The notes beneath the pieces were generated by a model. The model was not told the origin of the DNA and did not search any database. It was given only the letters and a program-made list of their open reading frames with translations. The position numbers and the translations under genes are program-made. Of a stretch of 64,000 nucleotides of DNA, positions 1-9,182 are shown piece by piece. Source of the stretch: Pycnococcus provasolii (Eukaryota > Chlorophyta > Pseudoscourfieldiophyceae > Pseudoscourfieldiales); contig CP150546.1 of NCBI GenBank assembly GCA_049487715.1, forward strand, positions 1,302,001-1,366,000, in the 5' to 3' direction. Within the stretch, counting starts at the first letter, position 1. Every line of letters starts with the position of its first letter.

Positions 1-180
1 GTTGCGGCGTATGGGAGTGCGCATCAGCTTGGGCACATCGCGATGGAGGTGCGTCGTCGCACGTCTGAGTGCGGTCTGGTTGAGGGCGCGTGCGGCGCAT
101 TCGAGGTGCACGTCGGCACGGCGTGCTGGTGTCGCCCCCCACCGAGGCTGCTGGTTGCGCGCGCCGCCGAAGCTGCGTGA
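1..180 (+). CDS. 3' end of a plus-strand BAHD-like acyltransferase paralogue (partial)
   Basis: Reading from base 1 in frame 1, 59 codons run to a TGA at 178-180. The peptide aligns over its whole length with the C-terminus of the 491-residue proteins at 30435 and 37326: it shares HIA(L/M)EVRR, a GLxEGAxxxFEVHV block and the closing ARAAEA. It differs at many positions, so it is an older paralogue and not a recent array copy. The start lies outside the window, so completeness and activity cannot be judged. Its position shows that the family extends left of the TPR gene that borders the tandem array. Confidence 0.72.
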   Translation, partial: VAAYGSAHQLGHIAMEVRRRTSECGLVEGACGAFEVHVGTACWCRPPPRLLVARAAEAA

Positions 181-335
181 ACCCAGGAAGGAGGGCGACA
201 ACAAGGTGTCTTGATGTTTGGTAACGTTTTTGAAAAGCAAGTTTGTTAAAAAATAAAAATAAATTGGGCGGGATATGGTGACTTAAGGTTTCACCTCAAC
301 GTGAGCTGGGTTTAAAATAATTTAGATAGAGGTGC

Positions 336-1187
336 TTAAGAATCATCCGAGTCCCAGCTCGAGTGCGAACCCGAGACCTCACTTTCATCTGACTCGGACT
401 CGGAGTCGAGTTCCGAAGCATCGCCACCAAGCAAAATGTAGCACCGAAGTGCCTTCGTCACGCGCACGCGCGTCACAGGCTCGCACACGTCTCTCGCGGT
501 ATTGCCTACGTTATTCTGGATAGACGTGTCAGCTCCTCCGTCGAGGAGTATTTCGATCACGTCTATATGTCGTTCTTCAGCTGCAAGGTGCAAGGGTGTG
601 TTTCCTTTGTTATTTGGCTGATTGATGTTCGCGTTGTTTTCGACCAGGAGCTTGCATATGTTGTGGTAACCATTCCCAGCTGCAAGGTGCAAGGGTGTGT
701 CGCCGTACTTGTCTTGCTTGTTGACGTTCGCGTTTTTTTCGATCAGGACCTTGCAGCTATCGTAGGTGTTGCTTGACATCGTAGCTGCAATGTGGAGTAA
801 GGTGCGGCCCTTTTCGACTGGTGCGTCGACGTCCCCGCCTCCATCAATATATTTGTTAAGATAGCGCTCTATTATTTCTGTCGGTGAAGATTTTCTTAAG
901 GCAAAACCAGAATCAGAATCAGAATCAGAATCAGAATCAGAATCAGAATCATAAAATACCAGAATCCAAAAGACAAGCGCCATTCTCTCAAGCTGAAATT
1001 GCGCAAACTTCTCTGTGTGTCGCCGCGTCGCGCGACAAACGTGCGATAAGTTCTTAAGGCTTTTCAAAGTTTTAGAGCCACCGCGCCCTGCCACAACCTT
1101 CTCGAATATCTTATCTAATATATCGGGCGGGAGCGACATGAGGGACGTACTGCGGTGATGTTCATCGTTCGACGGCAAGTCGGCCAT
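336..1187 (-). CDS. F-box-like / ankyrin-repeat protein
   Basis: The product has 283 residues when started at the Met at 1187; the open frame continues upstream, but that part looks like 5' UTR translation. Residues about 15-60 (LPPDILDKIFEKV followed by LSHVCRATRR) resemble an F-box helix bundle. They are followed by an Asp-Ser run encoded by a hexanucleotide repeat, and then at least three ankyrin repeats with typical TPLHLAA cores and LLxxxAxxN turns. The C-terminus is acidic and Ser-rich. F-box/ankyrin proteins usually act as substrate adaptors of SCF ubiquitin ligases; that role is inferred from the domains. The gene is divergent from the sialidase-like gene, with a 320-bp shared upstream region. 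Confidence 0.72.
   Translation of the reverse strand: MADLPSNDEHHRSTSLMSLPPDILDKIFEKVVAGRGGSKTLKSLKNLSHVCRATRRHTEKFAQFQLERMALVFWILVFYDSDSDSDSDSDSDSGFALRKSSPTEIIERYLNKYIDGGGDVDAPVEKGRTLLHIAATMSSNTYDSCKVLIEKNANVNKQDKYGDTPLHLAAGNGYHNICKLLVENNANINQPNNKGNTPLHLAAEERHIDVIEILLDGGADTSIQNNVGNTARDVCEPVTRVRVTKALRCYILLGGDASELDSESESDESEVSGSHSSWDSDDS
909..950. repeat. (AGAATC)7 hexanucleotide microsatellite inside a CDS
   Basis: Seven perfect AGAATC units on the plus strand encode alternating Asp-Ser on the minus strand, between the F-box-like and ankyrin parts of the gene. Because the unit is six bases, length changes keep the frame and only lengthen the acidic linker. Confidence 0.9.
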
Positions 1188-1507
1188 GCTCGGCGCGATG
1201 AGTGGATGGATGTGAGTGAGAGTGGTGAAGGATCTGCCACCTGGACGGCCAACTTGGAGCGAGCGGCGCGTGCCTCCTTGCTCCTCTAAGGTTAAGTGCC
1301 GTCGACCACGGAACCTAAGGCAAAAGCATAACAGAGGAGGCCGACATCGGTGCATACCTGGACTATCATGACATCATGCAATAAGGCTAAGTGCATACCT
1401 GATTGGCGAGCGTGGGTAGAGGTAGACCATTGCCCTTCCCCTAACCTCGATTCCCGGATTTTTCCCGGTCCCTCGTTCTGGCGCGATCTCGACCGGCGCA
1501 CACCGAA
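1188..1507. other. Divergent intergenic / bidirectional upstream region
   Basis: This 320-bp gap lies between the starts of the ankyrin gene (-) and the sialidase-like gene (+). It contains the 11-mer GTGCATACCTG twice, about 40 bp apart (near 1350 and 1390). No gene or clear TATA box is seen. Confidence 0.5.
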
Positions 1508-3382
1508 GTGGAGGCACCGCGGCCCATGGCGGATGGCCGAGGCGCCGAGAAACCTGGCGAGGGCGAGGGCGGCAGCGGCGGCCTGGTGGGCTGGGTGTCT
1601 GCGTCGTGGCTGCGCACTTCCATAGCGCTCTTCCTCGCGGGCTTCCTGACGACACTCGCGCTGTTCTTCCTCACAGGCACCGTTGCACACCTCGAACGCT
1701 TGCAGACGCTAAGCATAAGCTACGGCGGCGGCGCGCACGGGGGCTGGGGACGGAGAAGCGGGTCGCGGGTCGCTCACGCCGTTGACTACGCGTACCTTCC
1801 CATCGACCAGCGGCCGAACACGACGGGCGAGGTACGCCAGACCGACGACGGAAGAACACTCGCGCACCTACCCCGCGCGGACTGCGATGAAGTGCACGGA
1901 AGCAGCCTGCTTGGCTTGCAAGACGGATCGCTGCTGCTTGCATACTACTGCGGTGACGAACGCAACGGAACGAAGAGCGAGGTGAGCATCGTCGTGAGCA
2001 AGCTGCGCGCTGGTGCTCGCGTCTGGGACTACCCTTTCGTCGTCTCCAGCGAGCCTGGCCGGACCGCGCGTAACCCGGTGCTATGGTACGACAGGGACGA
2101 GAAGCGCGTCGTGCTATGGCACACGAGCCAGTTGTCGGGCTTGGGGGAGGGCACCGCGGAGGTACGCATGCTCGTGAGTCCGGACGGCGGCGACAACTTC
2201 ACATACCCCGAGACTATCTTTGACAAGGGTTTCGGTCTGCTCGTGCACCACCGCCCACTTCTGTCGAAGCGTCACGACGGCGAGCTGCTCGTTCCCGTCT
2301 ACTTCGCGCCAGGTGGCGTGCAGACTGTGAAAGGGCAGTACTCGAGCCTGAAGTGGAGCCGAGACAACGGCCGCAGCTGGAGTCCTCTTGGTGCAGAGAT
2401 GACCTCGGTAGGTTCTGGGATCGTGCAGCCGTGCATCGTGCGTCCTCTTGACCAGAAGACGAGGCGGCCAGGCGACGTACTCGTCGCCTTCTTCAGCGAT
2501 TGGCATGGAAGTAACATATATCGCAGCCGCAGCCTTGACGAGGGACGCACGTGGAGCGAGCCGGAGCGCACGCCACTGCCGAACCCGAACACGCCGATCG
2601 CCGCTACCGTTCTCGCGAGCGGCAACATAGCCATGGTCTTCAATAATCGACGCGCGAAGCCGGGTCACAATCCATTCCCCACGGGGCGGCGACTTCTCAA
2701 GAAAAAACAAAAGATGGTAGAGCCGGAGATGACACGGGTCGTAGCAATAGGTGACGGGCATCACTGGCCACTTACCGTCGCCATCAGCGAGGACGGTGGC
2801 GGCAGCTGGCCCTATGTTAGGGATCTGGAGGCGAGCTGGAACGCAAGCATGGATTACTCGCACCCATCGATTGTGCAGACGGCTGATGGGCGAATTCACA
2901 TCACGTATACGTGGAGTGGAGTCGATCCGATGTTTCCTCGTTCGGAGCCGCAGTCTCGACTTTGCATCCGTCACGTAGCTCTTCCCGGAGAGGAGTGGGT
3001 GCGCCTTGGCGCTTGGACGTATTCCCACAACAAGAAGTTCGCAGCGCAGAATCGCGACGTGAACATGCAAGTGCGCCACCACGGTACGCTCGGCCTTGCC
3101 ACGCAGGGTGAGTACCGTGGGCGAAGCGTGGGATCTAACAAAAAGCTTGACGAGAAGCGCACGGCTGAGAAGCAGAAAAAGCGCCTTATGTGCGACGACC
3201 GCATCGGTCAGTTTGCGAACTCTTGTGACGAGGATGTAGGAGAGGAGGCGATGGCGGCGGCAGCGGAGGCTGCCGCAAGCGTGCTAACACCTCCTTCACC
3301 ATCCTATGACGACCAGCTCAACCGCGCGCCGGCAAAACCTTACCAGCCAGACTTTAAGACTGGAATTTTAGTTGGTGGATAA
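1508..3382 (+). CDS. Membrane-anchored BNR/Asp-box (sialidase-like) protein
   Basis: The protein has 624 residues. A single hydrophobic segment at residues about 35-60 follows a short Gly/Glu-rich cytosolic stretch, giving a type II signal anchor typical of secretory-pathway glycosidases. The rest is a six-bladed propeller candidate with four Asp-box motifs (SPDGGDNF, SRDNGRSW, SLDEGRTW, SEDGGGSW) and the family segments RTARNPVLWYD, HRPLL, NPNTPIAA and PSIVQTADGRIHITYTW. This matches the BNR_2 / GH33-like family found in plants and algae. The true substrate is uncertain: plants and green algae do not generally make sialic acid, so another acidic sugar is possible. The C-terminal 90 residues are Lys- and Ala-rich with no recognised domain. 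Confidence 0.8.
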   Translation: MEAPRPMADGRGAEKPGEGEGGSGGLVGWVSASWLRTSIALFLAGFLTTLALFFLTGTVAHLERLQTLSISYGGGAHGGWGRRSGSRVAHAVDYAYLPIDQRPNTTGEVRQTDDGRTLAHLPRADCDEVHGSSLLGLQDGSLLLAYYCGDERNGTKSEVSIVVSKLRAGARVWDYPFVVSSEPGRTARNPVLWYDRDEKRVVLWHTSQLSGLGEGTAEVRMLVSPDGGDNFTYPETIFDKGFGLLVHHRPLLSKRHDGELLVPVYFAPGGVQTVKGQYSSLKWSRDNGRSWSPLGAEMTSVGSGIVQPCIVRPLDQKTRRPGDVLVAFFSDWHGSNIYRSRSLDEGRTWSEPERTPLPNPNTPIAATVLASGNIAMVFNNRRAKPGHNPFPTGRRLLKKKQKMVEPEMTRVVAIGDGHHWPLTVAISEDGGGSWPYVRDLEASWNASMDYSHPSIVQTADGRIHITYTWSGVDPMFPRSEPQSRLCIRHVALPGEEWVRLGAWTYSHNKKFAAQNRDVNMQVRHHGTLGLATQGEYRGRSVGSNKKLDEKRTAEKQKKRLMCDDRIGQFANSCDEDVGEEAMAAAAEAAASVLTPPSPSYDDQLNRAPAKPYQPDFKTGILVGG

Positions 3383-3578
3383 ATGAAAACAAAAAGGCAA
3401 AGATGGCGAATGCGTGTTGCCATCATGCCTTCTGTAACAAATTGCATTCATTTCTTTGACGTGAACAAGCGGTCGGGCCACTGAATGGGCTTTATTTATA
3501 GTGAGTGTGAATGGACGACCGCTGGACAAAGGGACTCAAGTTCCATTTCTGAAAGAGAGATTTTAAAAGGTTCGAATC
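3383..3578. other. Convergent 3' intergenic region
   Basis: This short gap lies between the convergent sialidase-like and FAM21 genes. It contains the roughly 50-nt element shared with two other minus-strand genes (3513-3561) and an AT-rich stretch near 3490 that could serve polyadenylation. Confidence 0.5.
3513..3561 (-). promoter_or_regulatory. Shared 3'-UTR element, copy 1 (downstream of FAM21)
   Basis: On the plus strand this begins GGACGAC, continues with TGGACAAA and ends CTGAAAGAGAGAT. It aligns base for base, with scattered mismatches and a 2-nt gap, to 12321-12371 and 55471-55521. In all three places it lies within about 60 bp downstream of, or immediately at, the stop codon of a minus-strand gene. 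The function is unknown; possibilities are a 3'-end processing signal, an RNA-binding site or a mobile-element remnant. Confidence 0.55.
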
Positions 3579-5522
3579 TCAGTCGCTATCGCTGTCATCG
3601 AAGAGCGAGCTGCGCCGGGGTGGAGCCGGCACGGCGCTCCGTGATGGCGGTGTTAGAGCGGGAGGAGGTGGAGGCGCACTCGTCGATTTGCCACCGCTAT
3701 TGTCCTCGTCTGAGTCATCAGAATCGAAGAGAGTCGAGCGGCGATTCGGAGGTATTGGCGGCGTCGCCGTCGCGCTGCTCGGCTTCGTCCCTGCCGTCTG
3801 CTGCGGCGGTGGCTGCGGCTGAGGCGTCGGCTCTTTCACCTCCTCTGTGGGCGCTGGAGGTGTTGGTGGGGGCTGCCCCACACGCATCGGCATTGTTGGC
3901 TGTGGCATGGGTTCATCATCCGCACTCCAATCGTCGTCGTCGTCGTCGTCGTCGTCGTGCCTCGGCATGGCCATTGGTGGTACAGGTAGTTTTGGCGGTG
4001 CGACGGGAACTGCCGGTGGTGCCGCCGGAACTTCCTCTGGAAGGCGTGACGCAGGAGCTGGCACGGGGAAATCGTCGTCGTCGTCGTCGTCGTCGTCGTG
4101 TCTTGGCATAGCCATTGGCGGCACAGGTAGTTTAGGCGGTGCGACGGGAACTGCCGGTGGTGCCGCCGGAACTTCCTCTGGAAGGCGTGACGCAGGAGCT
4201 GGCACGGGGAAATCGTCGTCGTCGTCGTCGTCGCTGTCATCGTCGAATAGTGAACCACGTGGCGGCGCCGGTGGTCGAACAAGGACGGGAGCTTGGGCCG
4301 GCGGTATTGCTTCCGGTGTTGCCGAAGTACGCGGCGTGCTTGTGCTGGCCGGAGCACCGGCAAGCACATCGCCAAAAAAAACTGCATAAGATGGCCTCCT
4401 GGACCGTGCTTCCTCCTCCTCCTCGTCGTCGTCATCATCATCCAAAAGGCTTCCGAATAGCGAGGTGGGTGCACGTCTGGAAGGAGCAGCATTCGGCACG
4501 CTGCTAGCTGCTTGCGCTTGCGGCACATCCGTGGTTTGTTCCGACGTGGCCGTATGCGCCGACGAGGTTGCTGCACCTCCACCAAGCTTTTGCGCAAGTT
4601 GTTCACGAAACGATAGCTCTGGAGCCGCCGTGTCGGCGGCACTGCCGTCGTCGAAGCCACCACCATCATCGTCATCGTCATCGTCAAGCAGAGGTGGCCG
4701 AGGAGGTTGCGGTGGCTGCGGTGGCTGTGGTGGTCGTGGTGGCTGCGGTGGCTGCGGTGGTCGTGGTGCTCCTGGCGGCGGAGGGGGGGAGGGAGGAGGG
4801 GGAGGAGGAGGGGGAGGCGCCGGCTTCTTCGTGCCTGAAGGTGCTCGCTGAGTGCGTGCAGCAGGAGCCTGTCCGACGTCGGTTTCACCCGCGCTTCCTT
4901 GTGCGTCCGTCTCTGCTAGCACTTCAGGCGGACTTGGCGTCGTCTGAGACACCAAGCTGTCGTCGACAAGTCCGATGCCAGGCTGCGTGGCGAACGCCTC
5001 GGTCCCGACTACGAAAGGCACGCGTGGCGTGAACGCTTCTGGCAGCACGAGCGCGCCGTTCGCCGCGGCCGCCGCCCTCCTCCTTGCCGCGGCGACGAGT
5101 TCCGCTGGTTGCACACTGCTTTGTTCGCCAGGTGGTGGTGTTGCGTCGGCGCCTGCGGTTTCATCCTCCGCGTCCAGCGCCGCGACGCGCTGTTTCACCC
5201 GTTTCGTTTTTGTATGATTTGTTTGTTGTTGTGTGCACGTTAGTGTCCGTGTCGTACGTTTGTGTTAAGTCTTATTTTTTCTTTGACGCACGTGTTCCAT
5301 GAACTGGTTGTTCGCCAGCAGCCTGAGTCTTCCGTAGCAGTTTTCGAGCGCGACGGCGGTATCGTCCACGTCCGCTAGGAGTATGTCTAGCGTGTTTGAG
5401 CACTGCGCCGCCTTTGCGTTTATGTCGTTTGCGATGGCCTGGCATACGTCAAGTAGCGCCTTGTCGTCGTCGAGCGTCCACTGCGCTGCGTGCGTCGCGA
5501 GCGACGCCACTGAGGGCGCCAT
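3579..5522 (-). CDS. FAM21: WASH complex subunit FAM21 homologue (two exons)
   Basis: Exon 1 is 5522-5292 and exon 2 is 5189-3579, giving about 613 residues. Exon 1 encodes a helical head ending in RLRLLANNQFMEH, which matches the FAM21/WASHC2 head region; joining at the GT-AG sites continues it with RVAALDAEDE, as expected for the family. The tail is disordered, Pro-rich and acidic. It carries repeated Leu-Phe-acidic motifs (LFGSLLDDDD, SLFDDDSDDD, TLFDSDDSDED and a C-terminal SLFDDSDSD), the LFa signature that binds capping protein and retromer. FAM21 recruits the WASH Arp2/3-activating complex to endosomes. The tail is much shorter than in animals. The head and the intron support the assignment independently of the low-complexity tail. 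Confidence 0.78.
3931..4218. repeat. 141-bp in-frame tandem duplication with (TCG)n tracts
   Basis: A 141-bp unit (47 codons) occurs twice in the FAM21 tail; for example, the GTGCGACGGG at 4000 recurs at 4141. Each unit has a poly-Asp tract, written (TCG)n on the plus strand, followed by a Pro/Ala/Val-rich linker. The two units differ by only a few bases, so the duplication is recent. Confidence 0.88.
5190..5291 (-). other. 102-bp GT-AG intron of the FAM21 gene
   Basis: On the minus strand the donor reads CAC|GTGCGT and the acceptor ACAG|CGCGTC, both phase 0. Without splicing exon 1 stops after KNKT. With splicing the conserved NQF-x-E-x-RV block of the family is rebuilt. It is the only spliceosomal intron I can support in the window. 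Confidence 0.75.
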
Positions 5523-5815
5523 GAAGCGTACGAGCTGGTACTTCAGGAGTCTTGAGGGGTAGGGGACTAGGGGGCCGTTACAGCAAGACGGAGGAGCGCG
5601 AAGTTGTTCGGGGTTTCAGAAACATAAAAAGCAGCAGTTTCGGGGTTGGGGTTTTGTTGCATACAGATATCACGCAATCACGCTATCACGCAACGAAACT
5701 TACAAGTCCCCAGGATAGTACTACCGGGTACCTCTCCTATCCCTCGAACGAGTTCCACTTGTCACTGCCCAACTACCTTGTCACTACTCCTCGGGCCTTG
5801 GCATTATCACGCGTC
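5523..5815. other. Divergent upstream region of FAM21 and the M8 protease
   Basis: This 293-bp bidirectional gap has three ATCACGC-type heptamer repeats in tandem (about 5667-5690) and an AT-rich stretch near 5625. The open frame of the protease gene extends through it, but the first Met followed by a signal peptide is at 5816. Confidence 0.45.
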
Positions 5816-8779
5816 ATGGCGGCGGCCCTCTTAGTGCTTGTGCCTATGCTTGTAACACTTGCCACACTCGTCCTGCTTGCCTCTGCCTCTTCTCTTCCTG
5901 CTTCTTCGGCGGTCTCGCACCCCCTTAGAGATGGCTCTCTAACGCCGGCTCTCGTCGACACGGCCGCGCTGGACGCGCACGTCGAGCAAGCAGCCTTGGG
6001 AAACTTTGAACACCACCCGGACGACGCGAACCACGACCGACACAGGCCCATGCACGTGGAACGGTACGAGCAACTCATCAAGGACGTGCGAGACGCTGTT
6101 CCGGACGACGTGCACAAACACCTCAACGAACCGCACCGCAAGGGAATGGGCGCGGACGCAACGCAGTCACACGCTCGTAAGCTGCAAGCCGCCTCCGACA
6201 TACGCATCGCCGCAAAGTACGACATGACGGGAGTGCCACCTTCCGTTGCCGAGCACATCAGGGACGTTGTCATGCCGAAAGTTCTCGACGTCGTCAAAGG
6301 TTTGGTCAAAGTCACGACGCCCGTTTCAGGCAACCTCTTCCTCCCGCGTCAGTGCAACGCGTACTGGCCGTCGACGGGTGACTCGTGGACTGGCGAGTGC
6401 TCGACCGTTAAGGACGTTGGCACGTGCGGCGCACTCGCGAACCACGACGCGGACTACTTTGGCTCCTACCAGCTGTGCAATCCGCAACCTTCGTCGAACG
6501 GCGGCACTTGCACGCCGTACGAAGGCGGCACGGGCGTTCCAAACGCGGACCTGATCATCTACGTCACAGCTGAGCAAGGCTCGTGCGGAAAGTCCACGCT
6601 TGCGTACGCGGGACACTGTAGCCTTGACGTCGAGACTGGGCGGCCGCTTGCCGGATTCATCAACTGGTGCCCCGACAACGTGGACAACGAAGACTTCGAG
6701 GACGAGCTCGACACGGGCGTTCACGAGCTGCTCCACGCGATGGTGTTCTCCCAATCGCTCTTCAGCTATTTCCGCCAGCCCGGCACGAACAACAGGGTGG
6801 ACGCCATCACGGACGTTGTCGAAGGCACAGGCGACTTGAATGCTAAACCACCGACGTTTGTGCCAACGGCAGTCAAGACGGCGAACGTGGTTGCCAAAGC
6901 TCGTGAGCACTACAACTGCAATTCCATCACGAAGGTGCTGATCGAGGAGGGTGGCGGCGGCGGAACCGCGGGATCGCACTGGGAGATGAATTGGATGCAG
7001 GATGAGGTGATGGTGGGCTCGACAGGCTCGACACGAGGTTCTCTCTCGAAAATCACCATGGGACTCATGGAAGATAGCGGGTGGTACATGCCAGATTACA
7101 CACAGGCGAGCTACTTTTCGTTTGGACATCAAGCTGGCTGCGACTTTGTTTCCGACTCAGATCGAAATCACTGCTCGTCTCCGAAGGCTGCTCACGAGCC
7201 TTACTTCTGCGATCTCAGTGCGGACGACTCGAGACGGTGCGTGGATAGGAACACGGCAATTGGTTACTGCCGACAGGCGGGCGGACTTTGGGGCACATGC
7301 CGCGCCATGGTTGCCTACTCGAACGGTGATTGCAAGACAGGATCGCCAAGCGCACAAGGCGCGCAGATTGGCTATGCTCACGGAGGCGCGAGTGCATGCT
7401 TACCAGACGGTAAGGAAAATGTTGAAGTCGGCGGCACCCTCGCAGGTGTGGTGGGCAAGTCTGGCGACGAGGAGAACTGCTACGAGACGTCGTGCACGGG
7501 CAATCCAGGCTCGTATGTGCTTAACGTATGCGCAAATGGCGATTGTGGCGCGTGCCCGCCGGGAGGCGATCTGAGCCTGAAGTCTCTCACCACCACCACG
7601 GGCGTTGTTTTTAATACGGGAAAGATTGGAACCTGCCCGAGTGCCGAGGAGATATGCACGCACTCGACATGCCCGAACGGATGCAGCGGCAAGGGATGGT
7701 GTGTTGAAAGCACGTGCCGATGCCACTTGGGATATCAGGGTCCAGACTGCAGCATGTTCTACCAGTACACTGCAGCCCCCGTGCAGACATCGCCGCCTCC
7801 TTCGCCGACACCGCCGCCGTCTCCGTCTCCGTCTCCACCCCCTCCAGTGGTGGCGAATGCGTCCCCGCCACCGCCGTATCCAGGCCAACCTATCCAATCA
7901 CCGCCCAATCCGCCACCAAGCATGCCACCCAACCCGCCGCCGAGCCCGCCTCCGCCACCGCCGAGCCCACCGCCGAGCCCGCCACCGCCGCCGAGCCCAC
8001 CGATTCCGGCTGGCATCACATCATCGACGGTCTACAATTGCGACCCGAATAAGTGTCATCAGGCTTGCGAGCTCGGAACAATGAATAATGCGCCACTTCG
8101 GTCGCTGGTGAGCACACTGGCGGGCAACTGGGAGTCGACCCTTGGCGATAAGGGCGTTGGATTCTCGTACTTCAAGGATACGACTCTTGAATACATCTTC
8201 GAGGTGCCGGAATCGCTTACATCTGTCGCTTCGCTGTTTCCAACGATCACGTTGTATGCCATTCCGCACTCGCCAGAGAGCTATCTGAAGGTGGACTGCC
8301 TCGAACCAGGATGCACTGTTTCCAATCCAGGACCCTTGCAGGGTCTTTCTTACACGGACGTCACCTATCCCGCGTGCGGACCAGCGACGATCCACTTCAC
8401 CGTCTGCTGCGACGAGGCGTGCACTGGCCAAACGAGCAAGTACACATTCTTTTTTGAGGGACAGAAGCTTCCTTGTACGCCACCTCCACCGCCACACAGC
8501 CCGCCACCGCGGCCAGTGAAGCTTGCTCCCCCGCCCAAGGCATTGGAGACTCCAGGGCAGAGCTTATCTTCTCCGCCGCCACCACCGACTGGCAGTGGCA
8601 GCGGCAGCGGCAGCGGAGCTGCTAGTACAACAACGACAAAGGCGGCAACCACGGCAACCACGGCAAAGGCGACCACGGCAGCCAGTGGCGGCAACGCTGT
8701 GCTGTCGAGTGCGGCGACGAAAGAAGGTGCTTTTGCGCTTTCTGTTCTGGTAGCGTTGACGTTTGCGTATGGAAGGTAG
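5816..8779 (+). CDS. Leishmanolysin-like (M8) metalloprotease with EGF, Pro-rich and C-terminal cell-surface domains
   Basis: The product has 987 residues starting at the Met before a strong signal peptide (MAAALLVLVPMLVTLATLVL). The M8 catalytic domain has zinc motif HELLH at residues 303-307, a distant third ligand His388 in GSHWEMN, and a Met-turn near residue 415 followed by LMEDSGWY, all diagnostic of the leishmanolysin family. A Cys-rich region follows, then an EGF-like module (about 618-646, CSGKGWCxxxxCRCHLGYQG). A long SPPP-rich linker like that of volvocine pherophorins/extensins comes next, then a Cys-containing domain of about 145 residues I do not recognise. A Gly-Ser/Thr-Ala stretch leads into a hydrophobic C-terminus that could be a GPI signal. 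It is probably a secreted, wall- or surface-attached protease. The long upstream extension of the frame looks like UTR. Confidence 0.86.
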   Translation: MAAALLVLVPMLVTLATLVLLASASSLPASSAVSHPLRDGSLTPALVDTAALDAHVEQAALGNFEHHPDDANHDRHRPMHVERYEQLIKDVRDAVPDDVHKHLNEPHRKGMGADATQSHARKLQAASDIRIAAKYDMTGVPPSVAEHIRDVVMPKVLDVVKGLVKVTTPVSGNLFLPRQCNAYWPSTGDSWTGECSTVKDVGTCGALANHDADYFGSYQLCNPQPSSNGGTCTPYEGGTGVPNADLIIYVTAEQGSCGKSTLAYAGHCSLDVETGRPLAGFINWCPDNVDNEDFEDELDTGVHELLHAMVFSQSLFSYFRQPGTNNRVDAITDVVEGTGDLNAKPPTFVPTAVKTANVVAKAREHYNCNSITKVLIEEGGGGGTAGSHWEMNWMQDEVMVGSTGSTRGSLSKITMGLMEDSGWYMPDYTQASYFSFGHQAGCDFVSDSDRNHCSSPKAAHEPYFCDLSADDSRRCVDRNTAIGYCRQAGGLWGTCRAMVAYSNGDCKTGSPSAQGAQIGYAHGGASACLPDGKENVEVGGTLAGVVGKSGDEENCYETSCTGNPGSYVLNVCANGDCGACPPGGDLSLKSLTTTTGVVFNTGKIGTCPSAEEICTHSTCPNGCSGKGWCVESTCRCHLGYQGPDCSMFYQYTAAPVQTSPPPSPTPPPSPSPSPPPPVVANASPPPPYPGQPIQSPPNPPPSMPPNPPPSPPPPPPSPPPSPPPPPSPPIPAGITSSTVYNCDPNKCHQACELGTMNNAPLRSLVSTLAGNWESTLGDKGVGFSYFKDTTLEYIFEVPESLTSVASLFPTITLYAIPHSPESYLKVDCLEPGCTVSNPGPLQGLSYTDVTYPACGPATIHFTVCCDEACTGQTSKYTFFFEGQKLPCTPPPPPHSPPPRPVKLAPPPKALETPGQSLSSPPPPPTGSGSGSGSGAASTTTTKAATTATTAKATTAASGGNAVLSSAATKEGAFALSVLVALTFAYGR

Positions 8780-9182
8780 GGTAGCATGTAGTTTGCCTTT
8801 GGCATCATTCACAATAGAGAGTTGTTTTTTGTTTATATTGTTTATATGTGCTGGTGTTTTGGGAATTTCTGCATCTCTTTTATTAAGTGAAAGAGTTCAA
8901 AGTTACTATGACAGAGTTAAGGTTACGCAACAAAAAAGGTTCAGGGGGGGAGGGGAGAAGGTTCAGCGACACGGAGACACACACACACATACACTTCGCA
9001 TCGTGGCTGACGAACACGCGCCAAATTCAGGCGCCGCGCGTCACAAAAAAAACAAAGTGCGCTCCTCGCTGCTGCTGCCGCCGCCGCTGTTTGTTTGTGG
9101 TTTTGGTTCTTGCTGATGGTTTTTTTCGGGTTTTTTCTTTCTTTCTTCGCTTTATGGTGGTTGTGTTGTTCGAGACTTGCCC
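8780..9182. other. Convergent 3' intergenic region
   Basis: This gap lies between the M8 protease (+) and the next gene (-). It is AT-rich near 8820-8900, has a (CA)n-like run near 8980 and T-rich stretches near 9120-9150. No gene is seen. Confidence 0.5.

Noticed and set aside
1508-3382. Calling the Asp-box protein a true sialidase
   Set aside because: Asp boxes and fold fit, but the catalytic Arg triad cannot be assigned by eye and the substrate is not expected in green algae; kept as sialidase-like.
3566-3590. tRNA-like GGTTCGAATC word (also GAATTCGAATCTCC in the retroelement A repeat at 34427 and 36677)
   Set aside because: Only the T-loop resemblance is present. No A box at the right distance, no acceptor or anticodon stem.
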